Shown here: positions 34,423 to 44,023 of the stretch, one piece after another
How the letters are laid out: each line of letters begins with the position of its first letter
Numbering within the stretch: the first letter of the stretch is position 1
Origin: Pedobacter sp. ok626
GTDB taxonomy: Bacteria > Bacteroidota > Bacteroidia > Sphingobacteriales > Sphingobacteriaceae
Length of the DNA stretch: 64,000 bases
Assembly: GCF_900100435.1 (NCBI RefSeq)
Contig: NZ_FNEX01000001.1
Span: 434,001-498,000, forward strand
Direction of reading: 5' to 3'
Position numbers and translations under genes: made by a program
The notes under the pieces: generated by a model
The model's input: the letters and a program-made list of their open reading frames with translations, nothing else
Databases searched by the model: none
What the model was told of the DNA's origin: nothing

Positions 34423-37400
34423 ATGAACTTTTACAAACAATCTGTATGTAAGCCACCCGGCTTAATACATAAATTTCTGTTGATAATGAAACTTACCGCA
34501 GTTTTAATGATCACCGCCTTTTTGCAGTTTGCTCAGGCAGGCAAGGCGCAACGCATTACTTTTTCACAAAGGAATGTAAGCCTGGAAGAGGTATTTAAAG
34601 AAATCCGTAAACAAAGTGGGTATGATTTCTTTTACGATGTAGAGGATATTAAAAAAGCAAAACGAGTTGACCTTTCGGCAAAAAATGAAACTATTGAAGA
34701 GGTACTTAACCGTTGTTTTAAGGGCCAACCATTTACCTATTTGCTAAAAGAAAGCACTGTTATTGTAAAAGAAAAGATAGCGAGTGATTTAGGTAATAAC
34801 ATGGAGGACCTTAGGAAAATCGACATAAAGGGCAAAATAACCGATGGAAATGGAATAGGGTTGCCAGGAGTAAGTGTAAAACTGAAGGGGACCTCAACAG
34901 GTGTGGTGAGTGATAAAAATGGTAATTATGCGCTTTATGTACCCGATAACAATGGTATATTGGTTTTTAGCTATATCGGTTTTTCAAGTCAGGAAATTCC
35001 AATCGGTGATAAAACAATCATAAACGTGAAATTAGCTGAGGAAAATGCGAATTTATCTGAGGTGGTTGTAGTTGGGTATGGAACTCAAAAGAAGGTTAAT
35101 TTAACAGGATCTGTAGCCACAGTTGCTGCCGATGAATTAATTAAAAGACCTGCAGCAAACGCTTCACTTTTATTGCAAGGTAAAGTTCCTGGATTGCAGA
35201 TCATTCAAAATTCTGCGCAGCCAGGTTTGGAAAGTCCTTCCATCCAAATTCACGGGGTAGGTACTTTTGGTGCAAGTGGTAACAATCCTTTAGTCTTAAT
35301 AGATGGGGTTGAGGGATCTTTAAGTAACGTTAATCCCAATATGATAGAGAATATCTCCGTATTAAAGGATGCCGCATCAGCAGCAATTTATGGTGTTCAG
35401 GGCGCTAACGGAGTAATTCTTGTCACCACAAAAATGGGTGTTAAAGGCAGGTTAAATATAGAATATGCTTACAATTATGGCGTTCAGAAACCAGCGGGCG
35501 TTCCCGATCTGATCTGGAATTCGGCCGAGTTTATGGAACTTAGTAATGAGGGGATTAACAGAACCGGACAAAATGCTGGAAAGCTGTATTCTCAAGTCCA
35601 GATTGATGCTTACAAGAATGGAAATGGGTCAGCACAATTCCCAAATACCAACTGGGCAGATCTGATGTTTAAAGATGCAAGCATGCAACAGCATTTTTTA
35701 AGTGTCAATGGAGGAGAAGGCAAAACAACTTATAATTTCGGATTGGGCTATCTTGATCAAAAGGGTATTCTTTTTAATACAGGATACAAAAAGTACAATG
35801 CTTCTCTGAATTTTAAAACACAAATGGGTAAGGTGGTTACATTTGGGAGCAATTTTAGCTTTATGCAAGGCGATAGGAGAGATCCTGTAGATAATTCAGA
35901 GAATCTGGTGTTGAGTATCTATGCACAGCACCCACTTTGGTCTCCTTATTTGCCAGATGGAAGTGGTAGGGTAGTTAGTAAAGCCTATGATTTTGAAACC
36001 ACCAATCAGAATGCTTATGCTGTAATGAATACAAGTAAGGACCTCAATAAAGAATATGGTATTTCTGCGATCAGTTACCTAAATTTTAATATTGCTAAGG
36101 GCTTAGTTGCTGAGATTAGAGGTGCTGTTAGATACAATACAGACAGACAAACCGCTAGTAGGATTCCATTACCTACTTTTTTATTCCAACCGGATGCAGC
36201 AGGTGTTTATAAGCCACAACAGAATTACCTGGGTACTTTTATCACACTTAGAAAAACTCAGCAGGAGTTTATGAATTATACAGCCTATTCTACCTTAACA
36301 TATGATGAGACATTCAATAATGTACATCATTTTAGTGCTGTGGCAGGGTACAATATGGAAAATCATACCTATCAACAACAGGCGGGATTTAGAAGAGACT
36401 TTCCTTCACCTGATTTATCTGATTTAAATGCAGGTGGAAATGATGCGCAAACTGCTAACGGATATTCTTATGAATGGGCATTGCAGTCAGGATTTGGACG
36501 TGTGAATTATGCTTATGATAACCGTTATCTTTTCGAAGCAACACTACGTTATGATGGTTCTTCAAGGTTCCATAAAGGTAAACGTTGGGGAACATTTCCA
36601 GCTCTTTCGGCTGGATGGAGAGTTTCTCAAGAAGCGTTCATGAAAGACAAGGAATGGCTAAGTAATTTAAAAATCCGCGGTTCATGGGGACAGTTAGGGA
36701 ATCAGAATATAGCGAATTATCCTTATCAAAATCTCTTGGACTATGGAACATATATCTATGATGGCGTAACCACAGGAATTGTATCTCAAAATTTATCAGA
36801 CCCAAATATTACCTGGGAAACTACCACAGCAGCCGGATTTGGACTTGACTTTGATTTATTTAAAGGCAAGCTGTCGGGTACTTTTGATTATTTCGATAAA
36901 AGGACAAAAGATATTTTACGTGTAGCACAGTTACCTGATTTTATAGGAATGGGAGCACCAACGGTTAATTCGGGTGCCATGAAAAATACGGGCTTCGAAT
37001 TTACATTGTCACATAAAAATAAAATAGGGAATGTAACTTATGAGCTGGGAGCCAATTTTTACACTTATAAAAATGTGGTCACAAAATTCGGTCCTGATGA
37101 AATTCAGGGAAATAAGATTAGACGTGAAGGTTTGGCATGGAACTCTTGGTATATGTTAGATTGGATTGGTGTTTTCCAAAATCAGGCAGAGATTGATGCT
37201 GCTCCAAAACATCAGAATAGTCCAAAACCAGGTGATTTAAGGTTTGCTGATCATAGTGGTCCAAATGGTGTTCCTGATGGAAAGATTGATCCTTTTGATC
37301 GAGTGGTTATCAAAGGACAACATCCTGATTTTAACTATGGATTTAACTTGAACCTCGGGTACAAAGGATTTGACTTATCTGCATTCTTTTTGGGCGTGGC

Positions 37401-37806
37401 AGGTAGAAAAGTGTACACTACGGATTGGGGCTACGGTGCTTTCAGACAATGGTCGCCACCACCTACATTCTGGCGTGACAGATGGACACCAGAAAATCCA
37501 ACGAATAAGTTACCAGGAATGTATGTTGATACTTATGCACCTATTACAGCGGCTTCTTCTTTTTGGTTGCAGGATGCTTCTTATTTAAGGTTAAAAAACC
37601 TTGTGGTGGGTTATACTTTCCAAAACGAACTTATTAAAAAGATAGGATTACAAAATCTCAGACTTTATTTCTCTGGGGATAACCTGTTTACCATTACAGA
37701 TTTTGTAGGTGATCCGGAACGAGTAATCCTTGACAATACAAGTGGTCGTTTCGCCATCTATCCACAGGCAAATGTATATACGGTAGGAATTAAAACAACT
37801 TTTTAA
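34423..37806 (+). CDS. SusC/RagA-family TonB-dependent transporter with STN domain, locus 3
   Basis: A 1127-aa transporter. The start is placed at ATG 34423 (M-N-F-Y-K-Q-S-V-C-K-P-P-G), matching locus 2; an in-frame ATG at 34366 would translate the conserved leader. The signal core ends A-G-K-A-Q. The STN domain has V-F-K-E-I-R-K-Q-S-G-Y-D-F-F-Y. A carboxypeptidase-regulatory-like domain is followed by the plug, from V-V-V-V-G-Y-G-T-Q-K-K-V-N-L-T-G, with D-A-A-S-A-A-I-Y-G-V-Q-G-A-N-G. The barrel ends V-G-I-K-T-T-F. It heads a locus containing several glycosidases and probably imports their products. Confidence 0.97.
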   Translation: MNFYKQSVCKPPGLIHKFLLIMKLTAVLMITAFLQFAQAGKAQRITFSQRNVSLEEVFKEIRKQSGYDFFYDVEDIKKAKRVDLSAKNETIEEVLNRCFKGQPFTYLLKESTVIVKEKIASDLGNNMEDLRKIDIKGKITDGNGIGLPGVSVKLKGTSTGVVSDKNGNYALYVPDNNGILVFSYIGFSSQEIPIGDKTIINVKLAEENANLSEVVVVGYGTQKKVNLTGSVATVAADELIKRPAANASLLLQGKVPGLQIIQNSAQPGLESPSIQIHGVGTFGASGNNPLVLIDGVEGSLSNVNPNMIENISVLKDAASAAIYGVQGANGVILVTTKMGVKGRLNIEYAYNYGVQKPAGVPDLIWNSAEFMELSNEGINRTGQNAGKLYSQVQIDAYKNGNGSAQFPNTNWADLMFKDASMQQHFLSVNGGEGKTTYNFGLGYLDQKGILFNTGYKKYNASLNFKTQMGKVVTFGSNFSFMQGDRRDPVDNSENLVLSIYAQHPLWSPYLPDGSGRVVSKAYDFETTNQNAYAVMNTSKDLNKEYGISAISYLNFNIAKGLVAEIRGAVRYNTDRQTASRIPLPTFLFQPDAAGVYKPQQNYLGTFITLRKTQQEFMNYTAYSTLTYDETFNNVHHFSAVAGYNMENHTYQQQAGFRRDFPSPDLSDLNAGGNDAQTANGYSYEWALQSGFGRVNYAYDNRYLFEATLRYDGSSRFHKGKRWGTFPALSAGWRVSQEAFMKDKEWLSNLKIRGSWGQLGNQNIANYPYQNLLDYGTYIYDGVTTGIVSQNLSDPNITWETTTAAGFGLDFDLFKGKLSGTFDYFDKRTKDILRVAQLPDFIGMGAPTVNSGAMKNTGFEFTLSHKNKIGNVTYELGANFYTYKNVVTKFGPDEIQGNKIRREGLAWNSWYMLDWIGVFQNQAEIDAAPKHQNSPKPGDLRFADHSGPNGVPDGKIDPFDRVVIKGQHPDFNYGFNLNLGYKGFDLSAFFLGVAGRKVYTTDWGYGAFRQWSPPPTFWRDRWTPENPTNKLPGMYVDTYAPITAASSFWLQDASYLRLKNLVVGYTFQNELIKKIGLQNLRLYFSGDNLFTITDFVGDPERVILDNTSGRFAIYPQANVYTVGIKTTF

Positions 37807-37817
37807 AGATAAAGATC

Positions 37818-39377
37818 ATGAATATTAAATCTATAAAATATGCCATATTAGCGGCGTCGATTATCTTTCTTCTCGGTTGTAAAGATGATTTTTTGGACAA
37901 ACAGCCCACTGATAAATTAACAAATGAAGTATTTTGGACCTCAAAAAAAGATGCAGATCTTGCATTGGCAGGTTGTTATAGTACTTTAAGAACTCCTGGA
38001 TATGCCATTGATGTGAGTTCGTTCTCTTCGATGCAATTCGAAAGCCTTACCGATAATGCTTATAGCAATTCAACCGGAGATGGTTATACCGATATATCGA
38101 GGGGGATTATAACTTCTTCAACCGGCGGAATTCTGGCGCGTATGTGGACGGAAGGTTACCGTGGTATCGCCCGTTGCAACTGGTTTTTGGGGAATATTGA
38201 TAAAGTGCCTGATTTGACTGTAGCTGACAAGAACCGGATGCTGGGTGAAGCCTATTTTCTGCGTGCTTTTTTCTACAATGAACTCAGCATGTTATATGGG
38301 GATATTCCTCTGATTACTGAGGAATTGGGGTTTGGGCCTGATGTCTTTAAAGTAAAGAAATCTCCTAAGGCCGATGTTGTGGCTAAGATTATTAAAGATC
38401 TGGATCAGGCGAGTACAGGTTTGCCAAATGTTCCTTATACGAATGGTCATCCGGTAAGGGCTTCGGCACTGGCGCTTAGAGCAAGAATTTGCCTGTATAA
38501 TGAAATGTGGCCAGAAGCGGCTGCGGCGGCTAAATTAGTCATAGACGAAAAGAAAGCTTCATTAGCTACAAATTATTCGGGAATATTCTTTGGAGAGCAA
38601 AATAACAATCCAGAGATTATCTTTTCGGTCAGAGCATCGAGTCCGACTGCTGTTCATAATTTGGATTTGTTGTATGGTTCCCGTTTTGCAATGGTACCGA
38701 TGCATAGTTTGGCCGATGCCTATGAGATGAGTGATGGTACTAAACCGGTAGCTCCCATTGTTCCATCTTCTTACGATCCGAACAATAGGATGAGAAATGA
38801 CTTTTATCAAAATAGAGATCCACGTCTAAAGCTAACCATCTTTACGCCTGGAGCGCCATGGGCCTATAATAAAACCATTGGTTTTAACAATATAGATAAG
38901 GGTAAAGCAGAATCGCCTTCAGTTAATAATTTAGGTGTCCGTAAATACATTAATTTAAGTGTGGATGACGGGAATGCTGGCTTAACCGGTAGTGAACAGG
39001 CATTGGTTAAAATCCGTTTTGCAGATGTATTGCTAATGTACGCCGAGGCGATGACAGAAATTGGTGGTGGAACAACCACAGATTTTAACGCATTAAAAGC
39101 ACTAAATGATGTGCGGGGGAGACAGGGGGTCGCTATGCCACCAAAAGCAGTTTTAACACGTGATGTAGTGCGAAATGAGCGTAGAGTAGAATTGGCTTTT
39201 GAAGGCTTGAGGTATTATGATATTAAACGTTGGAAGATTGCCAAAACGGTTATGAACGGCGTTAAAGATCCGGGTAATATAACTCGTGTGTTCGAAGATA
39301 AACACTATTTATGGCCTGTTCCTCAACCTGAAGTGGATAAAATGGGAATTGATTTTCAGAATCCAGCTTACCGTTAA
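37818..39377 (+). CDS. SusD/RagB-family outer-membrane lipoprotein, locus 3
   Basis: A 519-aa lipoprotein 11 nt after SusC. The lipobox is I-F-L-L-G-C (Cys at about residue 21), followed by K-D-D-F-L-D-K-Q-P-T. SusD hallmarks are L-A-G-C-Y-S-T-L-R, the helix L-G-E-A-Y-F-L-R-A-F-F-Y-N-E-L, Y-G-D-I-P-L-I, and the C-terminal N-E-R-R-V-E-L-A-F-E-G-L-R-Y-Y-D-I-K-R-W. It forms the surface glycan-capture lid for the SusC at 34423. Confidence 0.97.
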   Translation: MNIKSIKYAILAASIIFLLGCKDDFLDKQPTDKLTNEVFWTSKKDADLALAGCYSTLRTPGYAIDVSSFSSMQFESLTDNAYSNSTGDGYTDISRGIITSSTGGILARMWTEGYRGIARCNWFLGNIDKVPDLTVADKNRMLGEAYFLRAFFYNELSMLYGDIPLITEELGFGPDVFKVKKSPKADVVAKIIKDLDQASTGLPNVPYTNGHPVRASALALRARICLYNEMWPEAAAAAKLVIDEKKASLATNYSGIFFGEQNNNPEIIFSVRASSPTAVHNLDLLYGSRFAMVPMHSLADAYEMSDGTKPVAPIVPSSYDPNNRMRNDFYQNRDPRLKLTIFTPGAPWAYNKTIGFNNIDKGKAESPSVNNLGVRKYINLSVDDGNAGLTGSEQALVKIRFADVLLMYAEAMTEIGGGTTTDFNALKALNDVRGRQGVAMPPKAVLTRDVVRNERRVELAFEGLRYYDIKRWKIAKTVMNGVKDPGNITRVFEDKHYLWPVPQPEVDKMGIDFQNPAYR

Positions 39378-39405
39378 GGAAGTTATTGTAGGACAATATT
39401 TTAGT

Positions 39406-39423
39406 CGGTCGTCATGACGACCG
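39406..39423. promoter_or_regulatory. Perfect 18-nt palindrome between SusD and the glycosidase genes, locus 3
   Basis: CGGTCGTCATGACGACCG is a perfect palindrome with no spacer, flanked on both sides by AATATT. Having no unpaired loop, it suits a dimeric protein-binding site better than an RNA hairpin. As RNA it could still fold with a 4-nt loop and mark an expression step between importer and enzymes. Confidence 0.5.
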
Positions 39424-39451
39424 CTTCAGTTTAATATTAAAACCAAACAGA

Positions 39452-41473
39452 ATGAAAAGAAAACTATTTCTGATCATTAAAGCTAACCTGCTGCTCTTAG
39501 CTTTAACGTTGATGATCGATAAATCTGAAGCACAATCCAGAGCATCCTGGGGAGCACCAGAAGTTAAAGTGTCTCATGCCAATGGTCAATGGCTTATAGT
39601 GGGTAAAAAACAACAGGTAACGGTTAAAGAATCGGATCTTGCTCTTGCCATAAAAGCAGGATCAACCTCCTGGTCTATGGTGCCCTCGCAGCCCAACGAT
39701 ATGATTGTAAAATCAAATGGTAAAGAATCTGATGTTAGGCTAGCCGATGCGAAAAAGAAAGATTTCGAATATTATGATACGGGCTATAAAACCGGGATTA
39801 AAATCACTTTAAGTGCTTGGGGTAACTTGAATTTAAAACTGTATTTAACAGTTTGTTTAGAAGAGGATAGTGAAGATTTGGTGTTTGACGTGGCGGCTGA
39901 TGAAAAGCAGGACCTGGTTAGGCAACTCAATTGGCCAACTGCTTTAGATGCTGCTCAGGTAGACTGCACTTTGTTGAGTAATGTGCGTGGAGTTTTATTG
40001 CCGCGTAATTGGCCAAAGCCTTATCATCCTATTCGGGCCTATGAAGCGGATGGATCTATTCAAAAAACTGACCGTAGCGAATTGCAAAGCAATGTTATTG
40101 AAGATTGGTGTATGTCGTGGTGGGGCTTTCAAAAGGGGAAATCAGCCATGATGGTTATTGTTGAAACACCAAACGATGCTGCTTATCAATTTGAACATCC
40201 GGCCGGTGGACCGACTGTAATTGGCCCAAGATGGCGCCCTGCACTAGGTAAACTTGGCTATCCGCGGACTGCCAGAATGTGCTTCATACCTGAAGGAAAT
40301 TATGTTGATATGGCCAAACGCTACCGCAGTTATGTAATTAATACTGGATTATTTGTTTCCCTTAAAGATAAGATTGCTAGAAAACCAATTGTAAAAGAAT
40401 TGATTGGAACACCTATCATCCGTTCCGGAATTCTTACAGATTATAAATCGGATGGGGCGCGCTGGAAGAGAGATTCAACAACCAGACATAAACTAGTTAG
40501 TTTTGATGAACGGGCTGCAGAGTTTAAAAAATATAAAGAAATGGGCTTGAAAAGCCTTTGCGTAGTGCTAACTGGTTGGCCGAATAAGGGCTACGACCGT
40601 CAGCATCCCGATGCTATGCCGCCTGCACCTGCTGCCGGGGGATGGGAAGGAATGAAGCGGCTTGCGGAAACCTGTAAAGAGCTTGGGTACTTGTTTAGTT
40701 TACATGATCAATATCGCGACTACTATCTGGATGCTCCGTCTTTTAACAAACAATTTGCAATTCACGCTGAAGAAGAAGGTGGCAAGGCAAATGTGTTTCC
40801 TGGAACCCGATTTGGTGATGTTAAAGAAGGCAAAATTCCTTATATGGATTATTGGGATGGAGGCAAAATGGCCTACTTAAACGGTCGGTTTATGCTAGGG
40901 CATTTAAATAAAAATTACCAATGGCTATTTAAACACGATATCCATCCACAAGGAAATTACCTGGATGTTTTTGGTTATGTACCACCTGATGAAGATTTTA
41001 ATCCAGAGCATCCATCTACGCGCACTGATGGCTTAAACGATAGAATTAAATGCTACAATTGGTCGAGGAATAATTTAGGCTTTGTCGGTACAGAGACGGC
41101 TTGCGACTGGACAATTCCTTATGTAGATTTCTCTTCGCCTTTAAGTGCCAAGAATGGAATTACTGTGCCACTTTGGGATTTGGTATATCACGACGCTATT
41201 CTTACCCCTTATAATCCCGATGACTTGAGAGGTTTATTATGTGGGGGAATGCCGCAGGTGTCTTTTAGAAAGGGTATAGATGCTCAGACGATTAAATTAC
41301 TGGATAGAATCAGTGAGTTGAACAAAAGAGTAGCACTTCTGGAGATGACTAAGCATGAGTTTTTGGATCCGAACTACAGAAAGGAACGCAGTACTTTCGC
41401 TGATGGAACTACTGTAACCGTAGATTGGGATAAACAAACAGCAGTTATACTTCCAGAACTAGCATCAAAATAA
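39452..41473 (+). CDS. Secreted glycoside hydrolase, GH101/GH129-like
   Basis: A 673-aa exported protein with a signal peptide ending K-S-E-A-Q (about residue 28). An N-terminal beta-rich region (about 30-290) is followed by a TIM-barrel-like half containing F-S-L-H-D-Q-Y-R-D-Y-Y, N-Y-L-D-V-F-G-Y, and F-V-G-T-E-T-A-C-D-W. These Asp- and Glu-bearing strands resemble the group related to GH101 and GH129 (alpha-N-acetylgalactosaminidase-type enzymes) and the DUF5696-like proteins. Asp in Y-L-D-V-F and Glu in G-T-E-T are candidate catalytic residues. The family call is from recall of motifs; the substrate in this plant-glycan-like locus may differ. Its stop overlaps the next start (TAATG). Confidence 0.6.
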   Translation: MKRKLFLIIKANLLLLALTLMIDKSEAQSRASWGAPEVKVSHANGQWLIVGKKQQVTVKESDLALAIKAGSTSWSMVPSQPNDMIVKSNGKESDVRLADAKKKDFEYYDTGYKTGIKITLSAWGNLNLKLYLTVCLEEDSEDLVFDVAADEKQDLVRQLNWPTALDAAQVDCTLLSNVRGVLLPRNWPKPYHPIRAYEADGSIQKTDRSELQSNVIEDWCMSWWGFQKGKSAMMVIVETPNDAAYQFEHPAGGPTVIGPRWRPALGKLGYPRTARMCFIPEGNYVDMAKRYRSYVINTGLFVSLKDKIARKPIVKELIGTPIIRSGILTDYKSDGARWKRDSTTRHKLVSFDERAAEFKKYKEMGLKSLCVVLTGWPNKGYDRQHPDAMPPAPAAGGWEGMKRLAETCKELGYLFSLHDQYRDYYLDAPSFNKQFAIHAEEEGGKANVFPGTRFGDVKEGKIPYMDYWDGGKMAYLNGRFMLGHLNKNYQWLFKHDIHPQGNYLDVFGYVPPDEDFNPEHPSTRTDGLNDRIKCYNWSRNNLGFVGTETACDWTIPYVDFSSPLSAKNGITVPLWDLVYHDAILTPYNPDDLRGLLCGGMPQVSFRKGIDAQTIKLLDRISELNKRVALLEMTKHEFLDPNYRKERSTFADGTTVTVDWDKQTAVILPELASK

Positions 41474-44022
41474 TGAAGCGCGCTATCGGATTATTTTTAT
41501 CGTTGGCACTGGGTGTCAACATAAGCTGGTCGCAGTCTCCATCAAGGTCATCAGCAAAAGGTTCATCCCTGCTTCAGGTAGATTATAAGAGGCTGGTTTC
41601 GAGAGCAGATCTTGATTACAGGGAGCCTGTTGATAAAAGCGAAGCTGGTATGCCTGTAGGGAATGGGGTAATGGGTAGTTTATTGTGGACGATCCCTTCG
41701 CAATTAAAAATGCAGATTAACAGGGTCGATGTTTTTGGTTCTAATTCTGCATCAAATAATTTTTTTCAACGCAATACAGATTATTGTGGTGGAACTGCTT
41801 TTGTAGATCTTGATTTTGGTTCTGAGGTATTTAGTAAACCTGATTTTCATCAACATTTATCTTGTTATGATGGATCATCTGATCTGCAGGGAAAAGGCAT
41901 AAACGTGAAGACGCTTGCCTGGCACGACCAAGATGTAATGGTTTTAAATATTAAAGATTCAAGACCCCCTACAGCACAGTTTATTGCCAATTTAAGAACA
42001 TTGAGGATGCCAATAACTACCAGGGGCAACCATACCGCGGTTTCCAAAGTGAGTGTAAAAGATGATTACATCATCCTTACTCAGGAATTTAGGGAAGATG
42101 ATTATTACTGTGGTTCTGCGGTTGTTGTGGGAATGACAGGGTTAAAAGGGAATGCTGAATGGTCAAATGAATCAACTGTTAGGTTAATTGCTTCCTCTGG
42201 ACAGAAAGCATTTACGGTTTACATTGCAAGTGCTGCGAGCTTTGACCCTGCAGAAGATTTATCTGCCCTTGCCATAAGAAAAATGGAAGCTGCTAAAAAT
42301 ATTGGTTTTGAAGGGGTGTATGCTGCCAACCGGAATTGGTGGGCAGATTTCTGGATGAAATCGTTTGTAAGCATGAAAAGTGCAGATGGCGAAGCCAATT
42401 TTATTGAAAAGAACTATACCTATTATTTATACGTGATGGGGGCCAGTTCAAGAGGTACTTACCCAACTAAATTTAATGGGATGTTATGGACAACCGGAGG
42501 TGATTTACGTAAATGGGGTGGTGGATTTTGGGGTGCCAATCAAAGTTGTTTATACAATGCTTTGTTTCCTACCAACCACACGGAATTAATGGACCCTATG
42601 TTTAACATGTATACCAAAGGCTTTGCTTCTTTCGAGAAAAGTGCAGCTCAGCAGTGGGGAAGTAAAGGGATTTACATTCCTGAGACGGTAGGCTTTGATG
42701 GGGTTCCTGAACTTCCAGATAGCGTTGCTGCCGAACTGCAGGAACTTTATTTGTTAAAGAAACCCTGGGCAGAACGCTCCGCCCGCTTCATGGATTTTGC
42801 AGAAACGAAACAGCCCTTTTTAAGTCGCTGGAATTGGAAAAAAGATGCAACCTGGAAAGATGGTCGTTGGCCACTAACAGATCGTGGAGGTGGCCCCTAT
42901 GGTCCTGTGAGCCATATTTTTTCCAGAAGTGCTAAGATTGCCTACCAATATTGGCAAAGGTACGAGTATAGTCAGGATTTAAAATGGTTACGAGATCGCG
43001 CTTATCCGATGTTGAAGGGAATGGCAGAGTTTTATCGCAACTATCCGAATGTGAAAAAAGAGAAAGATGGGAAATATCATATTTATCATGTAAATGACAA
43101 TGAATCTATATGGGGCGGGCATAATACCGTAGAAGAGATTTCTTCAATGATGGGTATTTTTCCGGCAGCCATAAAAGCCTCAGAAATTTTAGGAACAGAT
43201 CCTGAAATGCGTGGCTTGTGGACTGAGTTTCTGCAACATTTGTCTCCATTATCCAGTAGCAAGGATTATCCTGATATGAAGCTAGCCGAAGGTAAAGACA
43301 TTTGGGTTGGCTCCTTACCACCGTGGATACAAGGAAACGGCCAACGGAAACCAGATGGCAATACGATGCCGGTATGGTTCTTTGACTTGTGTAATCTGGA
43401 AGCTGATCCGGGAATGCGTAAAATTGCGTTAGCCACCTATTCGGCCTATTTTCCAAATGGAATCACCAAAGATGTTCATCCATATGTATTGTCCAAAATA
43501 CCAGCTGCAGGTGCGATACTTGGAAATGTGGATGCCGTAAGGTTTTTGATTCCAAATCAAATTAGAAGAGCTGCTAAAGATGAGGTCATGGCAAATCGGA
43601 TGGATGTAAGTGAAGGGTTTTATACGACCAATATTCAGCGCTTGGGAAGGGCCGCAGATGCATTACAATTGGCCCTAAATCAAACTGCTCCTGCTAGTCC
43701 GGGCAAAGAATCTGTTATCCATGTTTTTCCGGCATGGCCGAAAGAGTGGGATGCACAATATACTTTGCTTACACGTGGGAATTTTCTGGTCACTTCTTCT
43801 ATGAACAAGGGTAAATTGGAATTCGTGGAGATTTTATCTCAGTCAGGATCTACATGTAAAATAAAAAATCCATGGTTAGGGAGAAAAGCACTTGTCTATC
43901 GGAATGGTAAAAAAGAAGCGGTTAAAAACACCGATCTGATTTCTTTGAATACACAAAAGGGGGACCGTTTGATCTTAGTGATGGAGGGCAATACTCCGGA
44001 ACAGTTTAAAAGAGGAATATAA
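41473..44022 (+). CDS. Secreted GH95-like six-hairpin glycosidase (1 of 2)
   Basis: An 849-aa exported protein with a signal peptide ending I-S-W-S-Q (about residue 21). The N-terminal beta domain has E-A-G-M-P-V-G-N-G-V-M-G-S-L, a relaxed version of the GH95 '[10 protein letters not shown]' motif, and Q-I-N-R-V-D-V-F. The alpha/alpha barrel region includes H-V-N-D-N-E-S-I-W-G-G-H-N-T, where N and E may stand in for the GH95 catalytic cluster. The C-terminal beta domain reads V-F-P-A-W-P-K-E-W, as in GH95. GH95 members are alpha-L-fucosidases or alpha-L-galactosidases. The divergence makes the exact activity uncertain. Its start overlaps the previous stop, and the next gene begins 1 nt after its own stop. 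Confidence 0.72.
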   Translation: MKRAIGLFLSLALGVNISWSQSPSRSSAKGSSLLQVDYKRLVSRADLDYREPVDKSEAGMPVGNGVMGSLLWTIPSQLKMQINRVDVFGSNSASNNFFQRNTDYCGGTAFVDLDFGSEVFSKPDFHQHLSCYDGSSDLQGKGINVKTLAWHDQDVMVLNIKDSRPPTAQFIANLRTLRMPITTRGNHTAVSKVSVKDDYIILTQEFREDDYYCGSAVVVGMTGLKGNAEWSNESTVRLIASSGQKAFTVYIASAASFDPAEDLSALAIRKMEAAKNIGFEGVYAANRNWWADFWMKSFVSMKSADGEANFIEKNYTYYLYVMGASSRGTYPTKFNGMLWTTGGDLRKWGGGFWGANQSCLYNALFPTNHTELMDPMFNMYTKGFASFEKSAAQQWGSKGIYIPETVGFDGVPELPDSVAAELQELYLLKKPWAERSARFMDFAETKQPFLSRWNWKKDATWKDGRWPLTDRGGGPYGPVSHIFSRSAKIAYQYWQRYEYSQDLKWLRDRAYPMLKGMAEFYRNYPNVKKEKDGKYHIYHVNDNESIWGGHNTVEEISSMMGIFPAAIKASEILGTDPEMRGLWTEFLQHLSPLSSSKDYPDMKLAEGKDIWVGSLPPWIQGNGQRKPDGNTMPVWFFDLCNLEADPGMRKIALATYSAYFPNGITKDVHPYVLSKIPAAGAILGNVDAVRFLIPNQIRRAAKDEVMANRMDVSEGFYTTNIQRLGRAADALQLALNQTAPASPGKESVIHVFPAWPKEWDAQYTLLTRGNFLVTSSMNKGKLEFVEILSQSGSTCKIKNPWLGRKALVYRNGKKEAVKNTDLISLNTQKGDRLILVMEGNTPEQFKRGI

Positions 44023-44023
44023 T

